A stretch of DNA of 64,000 nt from Staphylococcus hsinchuensis (GTDB lineage: Bacteria; Bacillota; Bacilli; Staphylococcales; Staphylococcaceae), in the NCBI RefSeq assembly GCF_038789205.1, contig NZ_CP128355.1, positions 806,001-870,000 of the forward strand. The letters are read 5' to 3'. The position numbers and the translations under genes are program-made. Shown piece after piece: positions 1 to 10,540 of this stretch (the first letter of the stretch is position 1; the number at the start of each line of letters is the position of its first letter). The notes beneath the pieces are model-generated. The model was not told the DNA's origin, made no database searches, and saw only the letters and a list, made by a program, of their open reading frames with translations.

Positions 1-271
1 CACAGATGCTGAGAAAGTGAAGAAATCGGATAAATTATTAAAAATCCAAGTTGACTTAGACAGTGAACAACGTCAAATCATTTCAGGTATTGCGAAATTC
101 TATCAACCAGAAGATATTATCGGGAAAAAGGTAGCAGTTGTCACAAATCTTAAACCAGCTAAATTGATGGGTCGTCTTTCAGAAGGTATGATTTTATCAG
201 CTGAAAAAGACGGTGTACTCACGTTAGTAAGCTTACCAAATGCGATTCCGAACGGCGCAGTGATTAAGTAA
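1..271 (+). CDS. metG: methionyl-tRNA synthetase, C-terminal end (partial)
   Basis: Only the last 89 or so codons are in the window; the frame is open from base 2 to the TAA at 269-271. The residues match the C-terminal tRNA-binding (EMAP/Trbp111-like OB-fold) domain appended to many bacterial MetRS proteins, with the characteristic stretch [20 protein letters not shown]. This domain helps dimerisation and tRNA binding; the catalytic Rossmann domain lies upstream, outside the window. The gene is followed 24 bases later by tatD, the usual order in Bacillus and Staphylococcus, which supports the call. An internal ATG at 17 is not a start. Confidence 0.93.
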   Translation, partial: TDAEKVKKSDKLLKIQVDLDSEQRQIISGIAKFYQPEDIIGKKVAVVTNLKPAKLMGRLSEGMILSAEKDGVLTLVSLPNAIPNGAVIK

Positions 272-295
272 TAATAGCTAAAGGAGCGATAATAT

Positions 296-1063
296 ATGCT
301 AATCGATACACATGTTCATTTAAACGCAGATCAATATGATGAAGATTTAGAGGAAGTTATTGAACGTGCAAGAGACAATGGTGTAGACCGTATGTTTGTG
401 GTTGGTTTTGATACACCGACAGTTGAACGTACAATGGAACTCATCGATCAATATGAATTTATCTATGGTATTATCGGATGGCATCCGGTAGATGCGATTG
501 ATTGTACCGAAGAACGTCTAGAATGGATCGAAAAATTGGCGCAACATCCTAAGATTATCGGTATCGGAGAAACAGGTTTGGATTATCACTGGGATAAATC
601 ACCGAAAGATGTTCAACAGGACGTATTTAGAAAGCAAATCGCTTTAGCTAAACGTGTGAATTTACCGATTATTATTCATAACAGAGAGGCAACACAAGAT
701 TGCGTAGATATTTTAAAAGAAGAACATGCTGAAGAAATTAGCGGAATTATGCATAGCTTTAGTGCTTCACCTGAAATTGCAGATGAAGTGATTAATAAGT
801 TAAACTTCTACATCTCTTTAGGCGGTCCAGTAACTTTCAAAAATGCTAAGCAACCGAAAGAAGTAGCACAACACGTGCCAATGGACCGTTTACTTGTAGA
901 AACGGATGCACCATTTCTATCACCTCATCCTTATAGAGGAAAACGTAATGAACCTGAACGTGTTACACTCGTTGCAGAAAAAATAGCGGAATTACGAGAA
1001 ATGGATTATGCAGAAGTTTGTCGCCAAACAACTGAAAATGCAGAACGCTTATTCAAATTATAA
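296..1063 (+). CDS. tatD: TatD family metal-dependent DNase/hydrolase
   Basis: 255 residues, the normal family length. It carries the TIM-barrel metal sites: DTHVHL at residues 4-9 supplies two metal-binding histidines, GIGETGLDYHW (about 90) supplies a glutamate, and VETDAPFLSPHP (about 200) holds the conserved aspartate. TatD proteins are Mg-dependent 3'-5' exonucleases implicated in DNA repair and RNA turnover; the exact substrate here is not known. A good ribosome-binding site (AAGGAG at 281-286) precedes the ATG. It sits directly downstream of metG and is probably co-transcribed, ending at a strong terminator. Confidence 0.93.
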   Translation: MLIDTHVHLNADQYDEDLEEVIERARDNGVDRMFVVGFDTPTVERTMELIDQYEFIYGIIGWHPVDAIDCTEERLEWIEKLAQHPKIIGIGETGLDYHWDKSPKDVQQDVFRKQIALAKRVNLPIIIHNREATQDCVDILKEEHAEEISGIMHSFSASPEIADEVINKLNFYISLGGPVTFKNAKQPKEVAQHVPMDRLLVETDAPFLSPHPYRGKRNEPERVTLVAEKIAELREMDYAEVCRQTTENAERLFKL

Positions 1064-1078
1064 ATTTGCATAAAATAG

Positions 1079-1154
1079 GATGTCGGTCTTATTATGGTTA
1101 GATAACTTTTAGTGTATACTATGTAATAACCATATTAGCTACCGACATCTTTTT
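1079..1154 (+). terminator. long stem terminator after metG-tatD
   Basis: GATGTCGGT at 1079-1087 pairs perfectly with ACCGACATC at 1141-1149, followed by TTTTT. A second helix lies inside it (TATGGTTA 1093-1100 with TAACCATA 1127-1134), so the element is an elongated, two-part stem. It separates tatD from rnmV. The inner arm makes it longer than a typical intrinsic terminator, so a leader or attenuation role for rnmV is possible. Confidence 0.75.
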
Positions 1155-1232
1155 CTATGTCGTTTTAAATAAAGATTTTATTAGCGAAAGATATACATAA
1201 ATTAATGTGACGAAAGGTGAACCTATTTATAC

Positions 1233-1784
1233 ATGAAAATTAACGAATTTATTGTAGTGGAAGGACGAGACGATACGCAACGTGTTAAAAGAGCTGTCGA
1301 ATGTGATACGATTGAAACAAATGGAAGTGCAATAAATCAAGAAACGTTACAAGTGATTGAAAACGGCTATGAAACACGAGGAATCATCGTCTTAACTGAC
1401 CCAGATTTCCCGGGTGATAAGATTAGAAATACAATCCAAAAGCACATTCCAGGCGTGAAACATGCCTATTTAGATCGAGAAAAGGCAAAAAATAAACGTG
1501 GTAAAATCGGTGTAGAACATGCACGTTTAGAAGACATTAGAGAGGCATTAATAAATGTCAGTACACCATTTGAAGAAGGGCATGAATCTATTAGCAAAGA
1601 CGTGCTAATTGATTTAGGTTTAATCATAGGAAAAGATGCACGCAGAAAAAGAGAAATCTTAGGACGGAAATTACATATTGGACATTCAAACGGTAAACAA
1701 TTGATAAATAAATTAAATGCTTTTGGCTATACAGAAGCGGATGTCAGAGCAGCGTTAAGTGATAATAAAGGGAGTGACGAATAA
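1233..1784 (+). CDS. rnmV: ribonuclease M5
   Basis: 183 residues with an N-terminal Toprim domain: [12 protein letters not shown] at residues 8-19 holds the catalytic glutamate, and LTDPDFPGD at about 54 holds the acidic DxD-like motif. RNase M5 performs the final double cut that matures 5S rRNA in low-GC Gram-positives, using ribosomal protein L18 as cofactor; three 5S genes in this window would be substrates. The stop overlaps the rsmA start in a TAATG arrangement, indicating translational coupling. The ribosome-binding site (AAAGGTGA) is about 13 bases from the ATG, rather far. Confidence 0.95.
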   Translation: MKINEFIVVEGRDDTQRVKRAVECDTIETNGSAINQETLQVIENGYETRGIIVLTDPDFPGDKIRNTIQKHIPGVKHAYLDREKAKNKRGKIGVEHARLEDIREALINVSTPFEEGHESISKDVLIDLGLIIGKDARRKREILGRKLHIGHSNGKQLINKLNAFGYTEADVRAALSDNKGSDE

Positions 1785-2674
1785 TGGTCAATGGTGATAT
1801 TGCTACACCTACACGTACAAAAGCACTATTACAAAAACACGGTTTTAACTTTAAAAAGAGTTTAGGTCAAAACTTTTTAGTAGATGTAAATATAATAAAT
1901 AAGATAATTGATGCTAGTGATATCGATGAAACTACAGGTATTATTGAAGTAGGTCCAGGCATGGGTTCACTGACGCAACAGATGGCGAAAAAGGCTAAAA
2001 AAGTCATTGCCTTCGAAATAGATCAACGTTTAATACCGGTATTAGGCGACACATTATCAGAATTTAATAATGTTACGGTAATCAATGAAGATATATTAAA
2101 GGCTGATATTGCACATCATGTGACTGAAAATCTTAGTGATTGCGATAAGATTATGGTTGTAGCAAATTTGCCATACTATATCACAACACCTATTTTATTA
2201 AATTTAATGCAACAGCCCCTCCCTATTGATGGTTATGTTGTAATGATGCAAAAAGAAGTCGGCGAAAGACTCAACGCACAAGTTGGAACAAAGGCATATG
2301 GTTCACTTTCTATTGTGGCTCAATACTATACTGATACGAGTAAAGTATTAAATGTGCCAAAGTCTGTATTTCTCCCACCACCTAATGTGGACTCTATTGT
2401 CGTTAAATTAATGGAAAGAGAGCAACCACAAGTTGAAGTTGATGATGAGAAGGCCTTTTTCAAAATGACGAAAGCAGCATTTAGTCAACGTAGAAAAACG
2501 ATAAGTAACAATTATCAAAGTTTATTTATGGATGGAAAAGCTAAAAAAGATATTATTAAAAACTGGTTAGATACAAGTGGCATCGATCCAAGACGACGCG
2601 GAGAAACGCTTTCAATACAAGAATTTGCACATCTTTATAATGAATTGAAAAAATTCCCAGAATTGGAACTTTAA
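1784..2674 (+). CDS. rsmA: 16S rRNA (adenine1518-N6/1519-N6)-dimethyltransferase
   Basis: KsgA/RsmA, 296 residues. The SAM-binding motif [10 protein letters not shown] is at about residue 54 and the catalytic motif IV NLPYYIT at about 127, typical of adenine N6-dimethyltransferases. It dimethylates two adjacent adenines in the 3'-terminal hairpin of 16S rRNA late in 30S assembly; loss gives kasugamycin resistance. It is coupled to rnmV by a one-base overlap. Erm-type resistance methylases share the fold, but neighbours and length make RsmA the clear choice. Confidence 0.96.
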   Translation: MVNGDIATPTRTKALLQKHGFNFKKSLGQNFLVDVNIINKIIDASDIDETTGIIEVGPGMGSLTQQMAKKAKKVIAFEIDQRLIPVLGDTLSEFNNVTVINEDILKADIAHHVTENLSDCDKIMVVANLPYYITTPILLNLMQQPLPIDGYVVMMQKEVGERLNAQVGTKAYGSLSIVAQYYTDTSKVLNVPKSVFLPPPNVDSIVVKLMEREQPQVEVDDEKAFFKMTKAAFSQRRKTISNNYQSLFMDGKAKKDIIKNWLDTSGIDPRRRGETLSIQEFAHLYNELKKFPELEL

Positions 2675-2678
2675 ATCA

Positions 2679-2707
2679 TTGACAACAGCGCTACACCTTG
2701 CTAAAAT
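2679..2707 (+). promoter_or_regulatory. upstream veg promoter
   Basis: TTGACA at 2679-2684, exactly 17 bases, then TAAAAT at 2702-2707. A perfect sigma-A -35 box only five bases after the rsmA stop. Confidence 0.7.
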
Positions 2708-2718
2708 TGAAATTTTAT

Positions 2719-2748
2719 TTGACAAAATCGCTCAATTTGTGTTATTAT
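2719..2748 (+). promoter_or_regulatory. downstream veg promoter
   Basis: A second perfect TTGACA at 2719-2724 followed after 18 bases by TATTAT at 2743-2748. With the element 40 bases upstream this makes two tandem near-consensus promoters. The B. subtilis veg promoter is a classic very strong sigma-A promoter, so high expression is expected. Confidence 0.8.
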
Positions 2749-2773
2749 ACAATTTGTAGCGAGGTGGAGCAAT

Positions 2774-3037
2774 ATGCCAAAATCAATTGGGGACATCAAA
2801 AATAGTCTTGATTGTCAATTAGGAAACCGTATTGTACTGAAAGCGAATGGTGGACGTAAGAAAACAATCGAACGTACTGGAGTGTTAAGAGAAACATATC
2901 CTTCTGTTTTCATTGTTGAACTAGATCAGGAAAAGTATAACTTCGAACGCGTATCTTATACATATACTGATGTATTAACTGAGAACGTACAAGTCTCATT
3001 CGAAGAAGATAAACACCAAGAGGTCATTGCACAGTAA
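2774..3037 (+). CDS. veg: Veg protein
   Basis: 87 residues, starting [20 protein letters not shown], which is the conserved start of the Veg family. Veg is a small abundant protein that in B. subtilis stimulates biofilm matrix genes by antagonising the repressor SinR; the role in Staphylococcus, which lacks sinR, is not established. Ribosome-binding site GAGGTGGAG at 2761-2769. It is a single-gene unit between two strong promoters and a strong terminator. Confidence 0.92.
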   Translation: MPKSIGDIKNSLDCQLGNRIVLKANGGRKKTIERTGVLRETYPSVFIVELDQEKYNFERVSYTYTDVLTENVQVSFEEDKHQEVIAQ

Positions 3038-3136
3038 ACTTATATAAGAAAGATGCTTGATTATAAGCAGACTCTTATCAATACTCAAGTTATATTTTAT
3101 CGATAAATTTAAAGTATCATTCATTTTACTTTAATT

Positions 3137-3185
3137 GCCCTTCATAAAGGTTCTTCTAATAGAATTTTGTGAAGGGCTATTTTTA
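3137..3185 (+). terminator. veg terminator
   Basis: GCCCTTCA at 3137-3144 pairs with TGAAGGGC at 3170-3177, followed by TATTTTTAT. Confidence 0.85.
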
Positions 3186-3465
3186 TGTTTATTTATAGTC
3201 TTTATCACATTTTTTTAACCAATAAAATTACAATATTAACCAGATAACGTATGCGGGAATTTAAAGGAATATGTCCAGGTGCTATAATTTTATTAAACTC
3301 AATGAATATTATAAAATAATGAAATGAGTATGACATTTTCTAGGATAACAATCAGTCTTTAATCACTAAAGAATATAAATATTGTACTTTTTCATAGCGA
3401 AACATAAGTTAACTATATGTTAAAATCTTTGTATTACCATATCGAAACGGAAAGAGGGTGGCGAA
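3186..3465. other. AT-rich intergenic region before ispE
   Basis: About 280 bases of AT-rich sequence with no open frame of note and no strong hairpin. It must contain the ispE promoter, but I could not pick one convincingly. The ispE ribosome-binding site is the purine run AAAGAGGGTGG just before the ATG. Confidence 0.5.
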
Positions 3466-4314
3466 ATGATCTATGAAACTGCACCAGCGAAAATAAATCT
3501 TACATTAGACGCACTCTTTAAACGAGATGATGGTTTTCATGAAGTTGAAATGATTATGACAACAATCGACTTAAATGATCGTCTGACACTTGAACAACGA
3601 CGAGATGATAAGATTGTTGTAGAAGTAGAACAAAATTACGTACCCTCGAATAGCGATAACTTAGCATACAAAGCTGCACAGTTGATGAAAGAACACTATC
3701 AGTTAAAGCAAGGCGTTACAATTTCGATTGATAAGAATATTCCTGTATCAGCAGGTCTTGCAGGTGGTTCAACAGATGCTGCGGCGACGATGAGAGGTAT
3801 GAATCGACTATTTAAGTTGAATAGACCACTCGAAGAATTATGTGAATTAGGTTTGACAATAGGTACAGATATCCCGTTTTGTATATTAGGAAAAACGGCG
3901 CTATGTGGTGGAAAAGGTGAAAAAATTGAATTTCTCAACAAACCACCGAGTGCTTGGGTCGTAGTAGCGAAACCTGATATCGGGATTTCTTCCCCTGACA
4001 TTTTTAAAAAGTTAGATTTGTCTGTCTCACATAATGTGTATACAAATAAATGTAAATCAGCTATAGAAGCAGGAGATTATGAATTGTTATGCGAAAGTCT
4101 TTCAAATCGATTAGAACCCATTTCAAGTAAAGTGTGCCCTGAAATTTTAAAAATCAAAAGTAATATGTTAGAAAATGGTGCTGACGGCGCAGTGATGAGT
4201 GGAAGTGGACCAACTGTTTATGGACTCACACAAAAAGAACGACAAGCAAAACACGTTTATAATGCAGTTAACGGCTGTTGTAAAGAAGTATATATCGTAA
4301 GATTACTAGGATAG
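3466..4314 (+). CDS. ispE: 4-diphosphocytidyl-2-C-methyl-D-erythritol kinase (IspE-like)
   Basis: 282 residues, a GHMP kinase. The ATP-binding motif [14 protein letters not shown] starts at about residue 92 and the C-terminal GHMP motif is near [13 protein letters not shown] (about 242). IspE phosphorylates CDP-ME in the MEP isoprenoid pathway. Staphylococci are known to make isoprenoids by the mevalonate route, so the retained enzyme may have a different or vestigial role; its conserved place between veg and purR is shared with Bacillus. The sequence cannot settle the substrate. Confidence 0.88.
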   Translation: MIYETAPAKINLTLDALFKRDDGFHEVEMIMTTIDLNDRLTLEQRRDDKIVVEVEQNYVPSNSDNLAYKAAQLMKEHYQLKQGVTISIDKNIPVSAGLAGGSTDAAATMRGMNRLFKLNRPLEELCELGLTIGTDIPFCILGKTALCGGKGEKIEFLNKPPSAWVVVAKPDIGISSPDIFKKLDLSVSHNVYTNKCKSAIEAGDYELLCESLSNRLEPISSKVCPEILKIKSNMLENGADGAVMSGSGPTVYGLTQKERQAKHVYNAVNGCCKEVYIVRLLG

Positions 4315-4331
4315 GAGAAGGGAAGGATAAG

Positions 4332-5156
4332 ATGCGTTATAAAAGAAGTGAACGAATTGTTTTCATGACACAGCATTTAATGAATAATCCGAATAAATTG
4401 ATACCACTTACATTCTTTGTGCAAAAGTTTAAACAAGCGAAATCGTCCATAAGTGAGGATGTACAAATAATTAAGACTACATTCCAGAAAGAACAACTCG
4501 GTACAGTGATAACGACTGCCGGCGCAAGTGGTGGTGTCACTTACAAACCGCAAATGAGTAAAGCTGAAGCCAGTGAAGTAATTGACGATATTATTGAACA
4601 TCTGCAAGAGAGAGATCGTTTACTTCCTGGTGGCTATTTGTTTTTATCAGATATAATGGGAAATCCAACGCTATTGAACCGTGTCGGTAAGTTGATTGCT
4701 ACTTTATATATGGATGAAGAGTTAGACGCAATTGTAACCATTGCGACGAAAGGGATTTCTTTAGCAAACGCAGTAGCGAATGTATTGAACTTACCTGTTG
4801 TAGTAATTCGTAAAGATAATAAAGTTACTGAAGGTTCAACAGTTTCCATCAATTATGTCTCTGGTTCTTCCCGTAAAATTGAGACAATGGTACTTTCAAA
4901 ACGTACGTTACCTGAACACTCTAATGTGCTTGTAGTCGACGATTTCATGCGTGCGGGAGGCTCAATCAACGGTGTGATGAATTTAATGAATGAGTTTAAA
5001 GCGCAGGTAAAAGGGGTATCTGTATTAGTAGAATCAAAAGAAGTAAAGCAAAGATTAATTGAAGATTATACTTCCTTAGTTAGATTATCTGATGTAGATG
5101 AATACAATCAGGAATTTAAAGTGGAAAAAGGCAACAGTTTAACTAAATTTTCATAA
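4332..5156 (+). CDS. purR: purine operon repressor PurR
   Basis: 274 residues: an N-terminal winged helix (residues 1-75, starting MRYKRSERIVFMTQHL) and a phosphoribosyltransferase-fold effector domain with the PRPP-binding signature VLVVDDFMRAGGS at about 199-211. Gram-positive PurR represses purine synthesis genes and is released by PRPP; it is not catalytic and is unrelated to LacI-type PurR of E. coli. In S. aureus purR mutants are hypervirulent. Ribosome-binding site GGAGAAGGGAAGG at 4313-4325. It precedes ridA and may share a transcript with it. Confidence 0.95.
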   Translation: MRYKRSERIVFMTQHLMNNPNKLIPLTFFVQKFKQAKSSISEDVQIIKTTFQKEQLGTVITTAGASGGVTYKPQMSKAEASEVIDDIIEHLQERDRLLPGGYLFLSDIMGNPTLLNRVGKLIATLYMDEELDAIVTIATKGISLANAVANVLNLPVVVIRKDNKVTEGSTVSINYVSGSSRKIETMVLSKRTLPEHSNVLVVDDFMRAGGSINGVMNLMNEFKAQVKGVSVLVESKEVKQRLIEDYTSLVRLSDVDEYNQEFKVEKGNSLTKFS

Positions 5157-5174
5157 AAGGAGCGATACGACAGC

Positions 5175-5549
5175 ATGAACGTTATAAATACAACAAAGGC
5201 GCCTGAAGCATTAGGGCCTTATTCACATGCAACTGAAGTTAATGGTCTAGTATTTACATCAGGACAAATTCCATTAAATACAGATGGTGAGATTGTCAGT
5301 GATGATGTAAGAGAACAGACTAAACAAGTGCTTGAAAATTTAAAAGTTGTACTTGATGAAGCTGGTGCAGATTTAAATTCAGTTGTTAAATCAACGATTT
5401 TCATAAATGATATGAATGAATTTAAAGATATCAATGAAGTTTATGGTGAATATTTCACTGACAATCAACCAGCGAGAAGTTGCGTTGAGGTCGCTAGATT
5501 ACCTAAAGATGTTAAGGTGAAGATAGAACTCATAGCACAAGTCAAGTAA
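5175..5549 (+). CDS. ridA: RidA family reactive enamine/imine deaminase (YabJ)
   Basis: 124 residues with the YjgF/YER057c/UK114 signature: GPYSHATEVNGLVFTSGQIP near the N-terminus and the conserved arginine in ARSCVEVARLPKDVKVKIELIA at about 102-120. RidA hydrolyses 2-aminoacrylate-type enamines made by PLP enzymes. The AAAGGAG at 5156-5162 is 12 bases from the ATG. In S. aureus the yabJ-spoVG pair is transcribed from a sigma-B promoter. Confidence 0.95.
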   Translation: MNVINTTKAPEALGPYSHATEVNGLVFTSGQIPLNTDGEIVSDDVREQTKQVLENLKVVLDEAGADLNSVVKSTIFINDMNEFKDINEVYGEYFTDNQPARSCVEVARLPKDVKVKIELIAQVK

Positions 5550-5617
5550 GGATTTATAATTTTTAATAAACTTGTTAAGCTTCTAACAAAGAGATAGATA
5601 CTAGGGGGGCTCACTAC

Positions 5618-5947
5618 ATGAAAGTGACAGATGTAAGACTTAGAAAAATACAAACAGATGGCAGAATGAAAGCTCTTGTGTCAATAACTTTAGACGAATC
5701 ATTCGTTGTACATGATTTACGCGTGATTGAAGGCAACACAGGTTTATTTGTGGCTATGCCAAGTAAACGCACACCAGATGGTGAATTCCGCGATATCGCA
5801 CATCCAATCAACTCAGAAATGAGACAAGAAATTCAAGATGCAGTCATGAAAGTTTATGACGAAACGGATGAAGTGAGTCCAGATAAAAACGCGCAATCAT
5901 CTGAAGAATCAGAAACAACTGAACAAGATTCAGAAGAAGAAGCTTAA
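5618..5947 (+). CDS. spoVG: septation/RNA-binding regulator SpoVG
   Basis: 109 residues. The N-terminal 85 match the SpoVG fold (start [20 protein letters not shown], then [20 protein letters not shown]); the tail from about 88 is acidic and Ser/Glu/Thr-rich. SpoVG is a site-specific nucleic-acid-binding protein; in staphylococci it is an effector of sigma-B, influencing capsule, resistance and exoprotein genes. Ribosome-binding site AGGGGGGC at 5604-5611. It follows ridA by 68 bases. Confidence 0.95.
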   Translation: MKVTDVRLRKIQTDGRMKALVSITLDESFVVHDLRVIEGNTGLFVAMPSKRTPDGEFRDIAHPINSEMRQEIQDAVMKVYDETDEVSPDKNAQSSEESETTEQDSEEEA

Positions 5948-5996
5948 TTAATAGTTAAAATAAAATACTGTGTGTAAACACAACTGATATATATTT

Positions 5997-6163
5997 GGGA
6001 GAGGGACAGAAATCGAATTTTCTAATAGAGATTTCGTAGTCCCACCCTGGCGAGGATGACTAGGATTGAAAAAAGCTTGTTCTAAGCGCATTTTCAATTC
6101 AGACATCTACTGCCAAATTGATAACGAGTCTGAGACACCTATTTTTGTCTCAGACTCTTTTTT
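5997..6163 (+). repeat. GGGACAGAAA intergenic repeat, copy 1 (long form) with terminator
   Basis: The element opens with a hairpin (GGGAC 6003-6007 with GTCCC 6039-6043, flanked by GGG/CCC), has about 80 bases of insert, and ends in a perfect 12-bp terminator stem (GAGTCTGAGACA 6126-6137 with TGTCTCAGACTC 6146-6157) plus six T. A shorter copy lies after clpC at 49186-49280. It terminates spoVG. I recall similar repeats scattered in staphylococcal spacers. Confidence 0.75.
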
Positions 6164-6484
6164 ACGGTTTAATAGAGTATGCAAGAAATTATAAAATAGC
6201 AATTCATTATTCTAGTAAAACATTGTAATAATTGAAATGTTTAATTTTTTGTAAAGGTGACAATTTGAATGATTTACAAAATTTACATTAAGACAAAGTT
6301 ACGCTATATAGATTTAATTTTTAAAATATGAGTATTACTAATGGCTAAAATACAACATTTTATCTAGATTACTTCTATTGTTACCTAATAAATATTTTTG
6401 AATGAATGATGACAATTCTGTGATTTTGAAATTAAATAAATCATAACAATATGTTTACATTAATTAATAATAAGCCTTTCAGCC
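6164..6484. other. AT-rich spacer between spoVG and glmU
   Basis: About 320 bases, very AT-rich, no open frame with a ribosome-binding site and no clear structured RNA. It is longer than most spacers here. Confidence 0.45.
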
Positions 6485-6514
6485 TTGAAAGTGGCAGTTG
6501 CGTTAAATTATAAT
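6485..6514 (+). promoter_or_regulatory. glmU promoter
   Basis: TTGAAA at 6485-6490, 18 bases, TATAAT at 6509-6514; transcription would begin about 30 bases before the glmU ATG. Confidence 0.7.
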
Positions 6515-6516
6515 AA

Positions 6517-7908
<1,392 letters not shown>

Positions 7909-7958
7909 CTTGTAAATATTAATAGAATGAATTGAATGAATTAATTGGAGGACTATAA

Positions 7959-8924
7959 ATGTTAAACAATGAGTATAAGAATTCTGCTTTGAAAATATTT
8001 TCTTTGAAAGGTAATGAACCGTTAGCCCAAGAAGTAGCAGACCATGTAGGAATTGAATTAGGTAAATGTTCAGTTAAGCGCTTTAGTGATGGTGAAATTC
8101 AAATAAATATAGAAGAAAGTATCCGTGGTTGTGATGTGTTTATCATCCAACCAACATCTAATCCTGTAAATGTCCATTTAATGGAATTATTAATCATGAT
8201 TGATGCTTGTAAACGTGCATCAGCTGCAAACATTAACATTGTAGTGCCTTATTATGGTTATGCGCGTCAAGATAGAAAAGCACGCAGCCGTGAACCTATC
8301 ACAGCTAAATTAGTAGCTAACCTTTTTGAAAAAGCTGGCGCGGATCGCATGATTGCATTAGATTTACACGCACCACAAATCCAAGGTTTCTTCGATATTC
8401 CAATCGACCATTTAATGGGAGTACCTATCTTAGCTGAATATTTCCAAAATGGTACAGATATCGACCCTGAGGAATGTGTGGTTGTATCACCAGACCATGG
8501 TGGGGTTACTAGAGCACGTAAATTAGCCGACATTCTTAAAACACCAATCGCTATAATCGATAAACGTAGACCTAAACCAAATGTTGCAGAAGTAATGAAC
8601 ATCATTGGTGAAATTCAAGGCAGAACGGCAATTATCATTGATGATATTATCGATACTGCGGGTACGATTACTTTAGCGGCTCAAGCATTGAAAGACAAAG
8701 GCGCAAAAGATGTATATGCTTGTTGTACTCACCCAGTACTTTCAGGTCCAGCTAAAGAACGTATCGAAAATTCAGCTATCAAAGAATTAGTAGTAACAAA
8801 TTCAATTCAATTAGACGAAGATCGCAAGCCGGAAAACACTAAAGAATTATCAGTAGCAGGCTTAATCTCACAAGCTATTATCCGTGTATATGAACGTGAA
8901 TCAGTTAGTGTGTTATTTGACTAA
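7959..8924 (+). CDS. prs: ribose-phosphate pyrophosphokinase
   Basis: 321 residues, class I PRPP synthase. Visible are the flexible loop/ATP region [20 protein letters not shown] (about 94-113) and the PRPP-binding motif [11 protein letters not shown] at about 225-235. It makes PRPP from ribose-5-phosphate and ATP, the precursor for purines, pyrimidines, NAD, His and Trp; PRPP is also the signal read by PurR encoded 3 kb upstream. Ribosome-binding site TTGGAGGA ends 9 bases before the ATG. Confidence 0.97.
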   Translation: MLNNEYKNSALKIFSLKGNEPLAQEVADHVGIELGKCSVKRFSDGEIQINIEESIRGCDVFIIQPTSNPVNVHLMELLIMIDACKRASAANINIVVPYYGYARQDRKARSREPITAKLVANLFEKAGADRMIALDLHAPQIQGFFDIPIDHLMGVPILAEYFQNGTDIDPEECVVVSPDHGGVTRARKLADILKTPIAIIDKRRPKPNVAEVMNIIGEIQGRTAIIIDDIIDTAGTITLAAQALKDKGAKDVYACCTHPVLSGPAKERIENSAIKELVVTNSIQLDEDRKPENTKELSVAGLISQAIIRVYERESVSVLFD

Positions 8925-9053
8925 TCCGTTACACCTGTGTATAATGGTTTCGTTCGTGATTTTACGGACAAATAAACACTTGCAAGCAACAATATGTTGA
9001 TGGGCAAGTGAGGGGCTCTTATTTGAGAGCAAATATGAAAGGTGGAAATGAAT

Positions 9054-9716
9054 ATGGCTTCATTAAAGTCAATTATTCGTCAAGGTAAACAAACACGCTC
9101 AGAATTAAAAGCGTTAAGAAACATTGGTAAAGTACCTGCTGTAGTTTATGGTTACGGTACTAAAAATACTTCAGTTAAAGTTGACGAAGTAGAATTTATC
9201 AAAGTAATCCGTGAAGTAGGTCGTAATGGTGTTATCGAACTAGGCGTAGGTTCAAAAAACATCAAAGTAATGGTATCTGATTACCAATTCGACCCACTTA
9301 AAAACCAAATCACTCATATTGACTTCTTAGCAATCAATATGACTGAAGAACGTACTGTAGAAGTACCAGTACACTTAGTAGGTGAAGCTGTAGGTGCTAA
9401 AGAAGGCGGCGTTGTTGAACAACCATTATTCGACTTAGAAATCACAGCTACACCAGATCACATCCCTGAATCAATCGAAGTTGATATCAGCGAATTAGAA
9501 ATCAACGATAGTATTTCTGTTGAAGATCTTAAAGCAGATGGTGACTACACTATCGAAAACGAACCTACTGACTCAGTAGTAACGGTTGTACCACCAACTG
9601 ACGAACCTTCAGAAGAAGAAGTAGAAGCAATGGAAGGCGAATCAGAAACTGAAGAACCTGAAGTTGTTGGTGAAGACAAAGAAGACGACAACGAAGATAA
9701 AGAAAACGAAGAATAA
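9054..9716 (+). CDS. rplY: ribosomal protein bL25 / general stress protein Ctc
   Basis: 220 residues from the ATG at 9054 ([20 protein letters not shown]). Upstream GTG 9042 and ATG 9048 lie in or too close to the ribosome-binding site AAAGGTGG at 9038-9045, so 9054 is preferred. The N-terminal domain binds 5S rRNA; the C-terminal TL5/CTC domain follows from about 95, and the last 35 residues are almost entirely Glu/Asp. In B. subtilis ctc is a sigma-B general stress gene; I found no convincing sigma-B promoter here. Confidence 0.95.
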   Translation: MASLKSIIRQGKQTRSELKALRNIGKVPAVVYGYGTKNTSVKVDEVEFIKVIREVGRNGVIELGVGSKNIKVMVSDYQFDPLKNQITHIDFLAINMTEERTVEVPVHLVGEAVGAKEGGVVEQPLFDLEITATPDHIPESIEVDISELEINDSISVEDLKADGDYTIENEPTDSVVTVVPPTDEPSEEEVEAMEGESETEEPEVVGEDKEDDNEDKENEE

Positions 9717-9748
9717 TTTAGAGATATTAGGAAGTTTTGATAACTGTT

Positions 9749-9787
9749 AAAATGCTCATCTACGCCAAAGAAACATATGAGCATTTT
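9749..9787 (+). terminator. first hairpin after rplY
   Basis: AAAATGCTCAT at 9749-9759 pairs perfectly with ATGAGCATTTT at 9777-9787. A/T runs at both ends make it usable in either direction. Confidence 0.65.
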
Positions 9788-9840
9788 GGCCTAATATGAT
9801 TAAAATAGTAGTCGTATTGATAAGGATATACTATTTAATA

Positions 9841-9878
9841 AAAGCACTCTGCTTAATACGTTAAGCAGGTGCTTTTTT
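9841..9878 (+). terminator. second terminator between rplY and pth
   Basis: AAAGCAC/TGCTTAA (9841-9856) pairs with TTAAGCA/GTGCTTT (9861-9875) with a small internal loop, followed by TTTTTT. A stronger intrinsic terminator than the hairpin upstream. Confidence 0.85.
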
Positions 9879-9967
9879 ATGTTATTATAGTGATTGATAT
9901 AAATCGTTTGTACAGATTAATTTCAGTACAATTTTTAATATAGATAACAACAATTGGAGGTTACATA

Positions 9968-10540
9968 ATGAAATGTATCGTAGGCCTAGGTAACGTAGGT
10001 AAACGTTTCGAACAAACGAGACATAATATCGGATTTGAAGTTATCGATTATATGTTAGACCAACACCGTTTTACATTAGATAAACAAAAATTCAAAGGTG
10101 CGTATACAATAGAACGTATCGGTAATGAAAAAGTTATGTTTATTGAACCACTTACAATGATGAATTTATCAGGTGAGGCTGTAGGCCCACTTATGAAATA
10201 TTATGATATAGATGTGGAAGATTTAATTGTGTTATATGATGATCTTGATTTACCACAAGGTGAAATTCGTTTAAGACAGAAAGGTAGTGCAGGCGGTCAC
10301 AATGGCATGAAATCCATCATCCAAGTATTAGGCACTGATCGCTTTAAACGTATAAGAATAGGCGTTGATCGTCCATCTAATGGTATGTCTATAGCCGATT
10401 ATGTATTGCAGAAATTTTCGAAAGAAGAAATGAAAACAATGGATAAAGTAAAAGAACATTCAGTCCGCGCGGTCGAGGCTTATATCGAAAGTTCTAGATT
10501 TGATCGTGTGATGAATGAATATAATGGTGAAGTCAATTGA
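9968..10540 (+). CDS. pth: peptidyl-tRNA hydrolase
   Basis: 190 residues, usual length. The N-terminus [18 protein letters not shown] contains the catalytic histidine (H19) and N9; [26 protein letters not shown] (about 92-117) is the second family signature. It releases tRNA from peptidyl-tRNA that dissociates from ribosomes. Ribosome-binding site TTGGAGGT. Its stop codon overlaps the mfd start by four bases. Confidence 0.96.
   Translation: MKCIVGLGNVGKRFEQTRHNIGFEVIDYMLDQHRFTLDKQKFKGAYTIERIGNEKVMFIEPLTMMNLSGEAVGPLMKYYDIDVEDLIVLYDDLDLPQGEIRLRQKGSAGGHNGMKSIIQVLGTDRFKRIRIGVDRPSNGMSIADYVLQKFSKEEMKTMDKVKEHSVRAVEAYIESSRFDRVMNEYNGEVN

Noticed and set aside
5137..5168. Sigma-B-like GTTTAA before ridA
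   Set aside because: The nearest GGGTAT-like element (GCGATA) is 20 bases away, too far for a sigma-B promoter, and it overlaps the ribosome-binding site.
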